NCBI RefSeq assembly: GCF_900142175.1
Contig: NZ_FQZX01000008.1
Location: forward strand, 1 to 19,842
Direction: 5' to 3'
Source of the DNA: Maribacter aquivivus
GTDB taxonomy: Bacteria > Bacteroidota > Bacteroidia > Flavobacteriales > Flavobacteriaceae
Length of the DNA stretch: 19,842 nucleotides
Every line of letters begins with the position of its first letter. Position 1 is the first letter of the stretch. Positions 16,287 through 19,842 of this stretch are shown here, one piece after another. The position numbers and the translations under genes are program-made. The notes beneath the pieces were generated by a model, which had not been told where the DNA came from, did not search any database, and saw only the letters and a program-made list of their open reading frames with translations.

Positions 16287-18242
16287 TTATTCTAAAATTA
16301 TAAATTCTGATCTCCTATTAATATCATGTTTAGCTGCCGAACATTTAACACCATCTGAACACTCATTTAGCAATTTAGTTTCACCGAAACCTTCACTAAC
16401 CAGTCTGTCTTTAGATATTCCTTTTTTAATCATGTAATTAACGGTAGATTCTGCTCTTTTTTGAGATAACCAAAGATTATAAGCTGCAGGACCTCGACTA
16501 TCTGTATGAGAATTCACCTTTAATTTCAAACTTGGATATTTCTCCATCGCCGATATTACCTTTTCAATCTCTACTTCCGATACCTTTTTAATGTCATATT
16601 TATCGAAATCGAAATAAATGGTACTTAACTGAAGTAGTTTCGCTAAATCATCACCAAAACCTGCAGTAATATTATCTCTTTCAAGATAAAAATCTATAAT
16701 TTTTGGTTTTCCATCAGATACTCCAATATACTCTTCAAAAGGTACATAACCTTCCATTAAAGCTCTTACAAAATTTCCTTTATTACAATCTAATTCTAAA
16801 TTATAGTTTCCGTCAGAATCTGTAATCGTAGCTAATACCTCTTCATTATTCTCGTCTATCACCTTAATAGTTGCTCCAACTAAAACTTCATTAGAAATTT
16901 TATCTCTTACAGTACCGTTAATTTTTTGAATACAGTCAAATTCCAATGGTCTTGTTTCCGTAAAACTATAAATATCATCATAACCCATTCCCCCTTCACG
17001 ATTTGAAGCAACATAACCAGTTCTTAACTCCTCATCGAAAATAAAAGTAAAATCATCACTATTACCATTTACAGGTTTTCCTATATTCAAAACCTTACCT
17101 GAGAAATCTTGTCTTTTTATTTTAGTTGCAAAAACATCTAAACCACCTAGACCCGGATGCCCATCTGATGAGAAATACAATACTTCATCAGTTGTAATAT
17201 AAGGGAAAGTCTCCCTTGCTTCTGTATTAATATTTGAACCTAAATTTTGAGGTGTACCAAATGAACGATCTTCATTAATAGCAACCATAAATAAATCTGA
17301 TTCACCTAACGTACCAGGCATGTCTGAGACAAAATATAACGTTTTTTCATCAGGACTCAAAGCAGGGTTTGCTACAGAATAAGAATCACTATTAAAAGGT
17401 AACTCTTCAACTTCTCCCCAAACACCCTCATCTGTTAAAATAGCTCTTAAAATCTTTAACCTTACAATGCCTTTATCATCTTTTACGGTTTTTCTCTTTT
17501 CAGAATTATTGCGTGTAAAATACATTGTCTGACCATCTTTTGTAACTACAGATGTAGATTCATGATAACGTGTATTTACATTATCATCTAATTTTTTAAC
17601 ATGATTTATAGATAAACTATCCGCATTTATTTCATATAAATCTAAAAAGTCCTTTGCATTCCAAGTATGACGATATCTTGCAAAATTACCTGTATCTCTA
17701 TCAGAAGAAAATATCAAACCTTCTTTATAAAAAGAAGGAGCGAAATCTGAATAAGGTGAATTATATTCGAAAGGACCTAAATTATATCTACCAGAATTCT
17801 CTTCTAATTCTGACATAAAATCTCGGTCTTCAGTAAATGCATTGGCTCGACCATCACTTTTTGTTATCTCTATAAATTTATTCATTACACCACTAGAAGC
17901 ATCATAATCTCCCAAGGTTTTAAGAGACTGAGCATACTTAAAGTAGTCCTCTGCAGTAACTTCTGCCGAATAATCTGTAACGAGTTGTTTGTAAGTTTCA
18001 GCAGCTTCTGTGTAATCGGCATTATAATAGTATGAATTACCTAATTTTCTTAGCAAATCTGCTGAGACATAACCCTTATCTAAGACCTTTTTATAAATAT
18101 CTATTGCCGGACTGAAAGAATACGACTCGAACTTCTCATTTCCTTTTTGAATCAGTCGTTCTTGAGCTTCACTTAATCCGTGAAAGAACATCAAGAATAC
18201 TAAAATAAATTTTACTTTATGTTTCATATATAAGTTTGCCAT
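16287..18242 (-). CDS. PorE-like OmpA-family protein (TPR, PD40 propeller, CarboxypepD_reg, OmpA)
   Basis: 651 residues, secreted to the periplasm and expected to link the outer membrane to peptidoglycan. A signal peptide ends near residue 27 (FILVFLMFFHGLSEAQ). TPR-like helices span about 28-125. Five PD40/WD40-like blades follow, with motifs near 168, 229, 292 (NPALSPDEKTLYFVSDMPG), 345 and 397. A carboxypeptidase regulatory-like domain covers about 440-522 and an OmpA C-terminal domain about 535-650. The OmpA domain has YFDFDKYDI, the peptidoglycan-binding Asp581 in SHTDSRG, and Arg643/644 in NRRSEF. This domain order is that of Porphyromonas PorE, a T9SS component, and of the many OmpA paralogues encoded beside PorP/SprF proteins; which one it is cannot be decided here. 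The ATG follows the upstream stop directly (TAA-ATG), suggesting translational coupling. An ATG at 18227 gives a cleaner signal peptide (MKHKVKF) and is a fair alternative start. Confidence 0.92.
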   Translation of the reverse strand: MANLYMKHKVKFILVFLMFFHGLSEAQERLIQKGNEKFESYSFSPAIDIYKKVLDKGYVSADLLRKLGNSYYYNADYTEAAETYKQLVTDYSAEVTAEDYFKYAQSLKTLGDYDASSGVMNKFIEITKSDGRANAFTEDRDFMSELEENSGRYNLGPFEYNSPYSDFAPSFYKEGLIFSSDRDTGNFARYRHTWNAKDFLDLYEINADSLSINHVKKLDDNVNTRYHESTSVVTKDGQTMYFTRNNSEKRKTVKDDKGIVRLKILRAILTDEGVWGEVEELPFNSDSYSVANPALSPDEKTLYFVSDMPGTLGESDLFMVAINEDRSFGTPQNLGSNINTEARETFPYITTDEVLYFSSDGHPGLGGLDVFATKIKRQDFSGKVLNIGKPVNGNSDDFTFIFDEELRTGYVASNREGGMGYDDIYSFTETRPLEFDCIQKINGTVRDKISNEVLVGATIKVIDENNEEVLATITDSDGNYNLELDCNKGNFVRALMEGYVPFEEYIGVSDGKPKIIDFYLERDNITAGFGDDLAKLLQLSTIYFDFDKYDIKKVSEVEIEKVISAMEKYPSLKLKVNSHTDSRGPAAYNLWLSQKRAESTVNYMIKKGISKDRLVSEGFGETKLLNECSDGVKCSAAKHDINRRSEFIILE

Positions 18243-19196
18243 TTAGAAAAAACGAGGTGAAACCAATTTTTGAAATGATTTTACCAATTCATATCTTAAG
18301 AGAACTTCAAATGATCCGTCGTTAAACTGAGTACCTCCTAAATCTGTTGTTTCTCTATCATATGCAAGACCAATCATAAATTGATCTGAAATTTGGAAGC
18401 CAGCCATTGCACTTACTGCTGCATCCCATCTGTATGCTGCCCCGAAAGTAAATTTCTCATTAAACATAAAGTTTGCAGAAAAATCTACCTGTAGTGGTGC
18501 TCCACCAACTACTTTAGTAAGTAAAGCAGGTTTAAATTTTAAATTTCCATTTAAATCAAAAACGTACCCTGTTATTAAATAAAAATTAATTCTGTCTTTA
18601 GACAAAAACTGAGTATCATTCGCATCTCTCTGTGAACTATCAAAATGTTCCGTTTCAAATAAATTCGGTGCAGAAAGACCTGCATAAAACTTAGTTGAAT
18701 GGTAGTAAAGACCAACACCTACATTGGGTGAAAACTTGTTTTCAATATTATCAGTTCTTACAACTTCTTCATCAAAATTTCGAAGTTGACTAAAGTCTAA
18801 ATTCACTAAGTTACCACCTGCCTTTAATCCAAAAGATAATTTACCTTCGGCAGAAACGTCTATTGTATAGGAAACAAGTGCATCAAAATAAGTTTCCTGA
18901 ACGGCACCTTCACCTATTTCATCATTAACAATTGAAAAACCGTATCCAAGTTTACTATTTCTAATAGGAGACTGAATATTAAATGTTTGCGTTGATGGAG
19001 CTCCTTCCAAACCTACCCATTGCGACCTATGTAAACCTGTAATACTCAACTGACCCCTTGAGCCAGCATAAGCAGGGTTAATGCTCATTGTATTAAACAT
19101 GTACTGAGTATACTGCGCATCTTGCTGGGCAACGGCGCTACTAAACATTAGCAACAAACCTCCAAACAGGATTAAAAACTTATTTTTAATATTCAT
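18243..19196 (-). CDS. PorP/SprF-family type IX secretion outer-membrane protein
   Basis: 317 residues, typical for the family. Signal peptide 1-23 (FLILFGGLLLMFSSAVA). The mature start, QDAQYTQYMFNTMSINPAYAGSRG in pattern, and the following GLHRSQWVGLEGAP segment are the hallmark of PorP/SprF proteins. The rest is alternating beta-strand sequence consistent with an outer-membrane barrel (GYGFSIVNDEIGEG, LSFGLKAGGNLV, FTFGAAYRWD). SprF of Flavobacterium johnsoniae is needed for secretion of the adhesin SprB; PorP-type proteins help to attach type B CTD cargo to the cell surface. Here it sits 13 bases after a gene for such cargo and runs directly into the OmpA gene, so it probably serves that adhesin. 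The start at 19196 is preceded by TATAAAAT. Confidence 0.95.
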   Translation of the reverse strand: MNIKNKFLILFGGLLLMFSSAVAQQDAQYTQYMFNTMSINPAYAGSRGQLSITGLHRSQWVGLEGAPSTQTFNIQSPIRNSKLGYGFSIVNDEIGEGAVQETYFDALVSYTIDVSAEGKLSFGLKAGGNLVNLDFSQLRNFDEEVVRTDNIENKFSPNVGVGLYYHSTKFYAGLSAPNLFETEHFDSSQRDANDTQFLSKDRINFYLITGYVFDLNGNLKFKPALLTKVVGGAPLQVDFSANFMFNEKFTFGAAYRWDAAVSAMAGFQISDQFMIGLAYDRETTDLGGTQFNDGSFEVLLRYELVKSFQKLVSPRFF

Positions 19197-19209
19197 ATTT
19201 TATAAACTA

Positions 19210-19842
19210 TTATCTACTAATATACAGATATTCACTATCTACTTTACTTTCTCCTTCAAAGGTAGTATAATCAAATATATAGAAATATATTCCTGCTGGA
19301 AGATAATCATCCGTACTTAACGTAGACCTACCTCTTGATCTACCGTCAAATACATTATTTTGATTATTATAATTTTCACCTTCGTAGACAGCAACACCCC
19401 ATCTATTAAAGATTTTTAAAGTACTGCTACGAATTTTATCTACACCTCTAATGAATAAGAATTCATTTCTACCATCACCATTTGGAGTCACCATTTGATT
19501 TACCTCTATAGGACTATCATCAGTTTCTGTAGAATCATTATCTACAACTAATATTTCTACCGTAGCGGTATCGCAATTACCTTCTGAATCACAAACGGTA
19601 TACTCGATAGTCTCTGTTCCTTCAAATCCATCATTTGGAGTATATGTGATAGTATCGTCAGATATATCATCGGGCGTACCTCCATCATTAATCTCCACTG
19701 TTCCATTTGATGGATCTGTTACAGTTAACGTACCATCTGTAGGAATGCCAAAATCATTATCCAGAATATCTATTTCTATTGGAGTATCTATTGGTGTAGA
19801 TACTGAATCGTCTACAACATCTAGAGCTACCGGTTCTCCTAC
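19210..19842 (-). CDS. C-terminal end of a large cadherin-like adhesin with type B T9SS sorting domain
   Basis: The frame is open to the right edge, so only the last 210 residues are seen; the real start lies outside the window. Visible residues 1-100 form one cadherin-like/Big-type repeat (IEIDILDNDFG, ITYTPNDGFEGTETIEYTV, DTATVEILV), usually present in many tandem copies in such proteins. Residues about 113-210 are a CHU_C/type B sorting domain: QMVTPNGDGRNEFLFIRG, LKIFNRWGVAVYEG, VFDGRS and LPAGIYFYIFDY. Proteins with this ending cross the outer membrane through the type IX system and work as SprB-like adhesins in gliding or attachment. It is the first gene seen of the cassette with the PorP/SprF and OmpA genes. 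Confidence 0.92.
   Translation of the reverse strand, partial: VGEPVALDVVDDSVSTPIDTPIEIDILDNDFGIPTDGTLTVTDPSNGTVEINDGGTPDDISDDTITYTPNDGFEGTETIEYTVCDSEGNCDTATVEILVVDNDSTETDDSPIEVNQMVTPNGDGRNEFLFIRGVDKIRSSTLKIFNRWGVAVYEGENYNNQNNVFDGRSRGRSTLSTDDYLPAGIYFYIFDYTTFEGESKVDSEYLYISR

Overview
The window looks like chromosomal DNA of a marine Flavobacteriaceae bacterium (Bacteroidota). It is AT-rich and every supported gene lies on the minus strand. Signal peptides end in the flavobacterial 'xAQ' pattern. The gene content is a PorP/SprF-family outer-membrane protein, a multi-domain OmpA lipid-anchor-type protein, a type B type IX secretion (T9SS) C-terminal domain, and a run of very large secreted beta-rich surface proteins. 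The species cannot be fixed from the sequence alone.

Reading in the direction of transcription, from right to left: (1) 19842-19210 is the 3' end of a large cadherin-like repeat adhesin with a type B ('gliding motility-associated', CHU_C) T9SS sorting domain. (2) 19196-18243 is a PorP/SprF-family protein. (3) 18242-16287 is a TPR/PD40-propeller/carboxypeptidase-regulatory/OmpA protein. These three are tightly packed (13-base gap, then a TAA-ATG junction) and end in a strong intrinsic terminator at 16261-16236. They form the usual secreted adhesin plus SprF-like partner plus PorE-like cassette.

Then comes a series of independent giant secreted proteins, each behind its own intergenic leader: (4) 16006-10435, about 1855 residues once a 4-base GGTA repeat insertion is discounted; as it stands the insertion splits the signal peptide from the rest. 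(5) 10100-5646, 1484 residues (Calx-beta, CUB-like, Calx-beta, DUF3344-like, SdrD-like, beta-helix). (6) 5438-1338, 1366 residues (seven FG-GAP/VCBS blades, UnbV/ASPIC-like, cadherin-like, calcium-binding TSP3-type repeats, Ig-like). (7) 884 to the left edge, the start of a phage-tail-fibre-like repeat protein that runs out of the window.

The main novelty candidate is a short C-terminal module with consensus VITN[RK][RN]ITYR[IV]K.N. It ends proteins 4, 5 and 6, although their preceding domains differ. It does not look like the type A or type B T9SS sorting domains, and I propose it as a distinct sorting or anchoring signal. Supporting observations are a shared upstream leader motif (CACAACA with TATTTTAG-like flank) before genes 4, 5 and 7, and a tetranucleotide repeat that could switch gene 4 on or off, or is a recent inactivating indel or sequencing error. 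No RNA genes, mobile elements or CRISPR arrays were seen.
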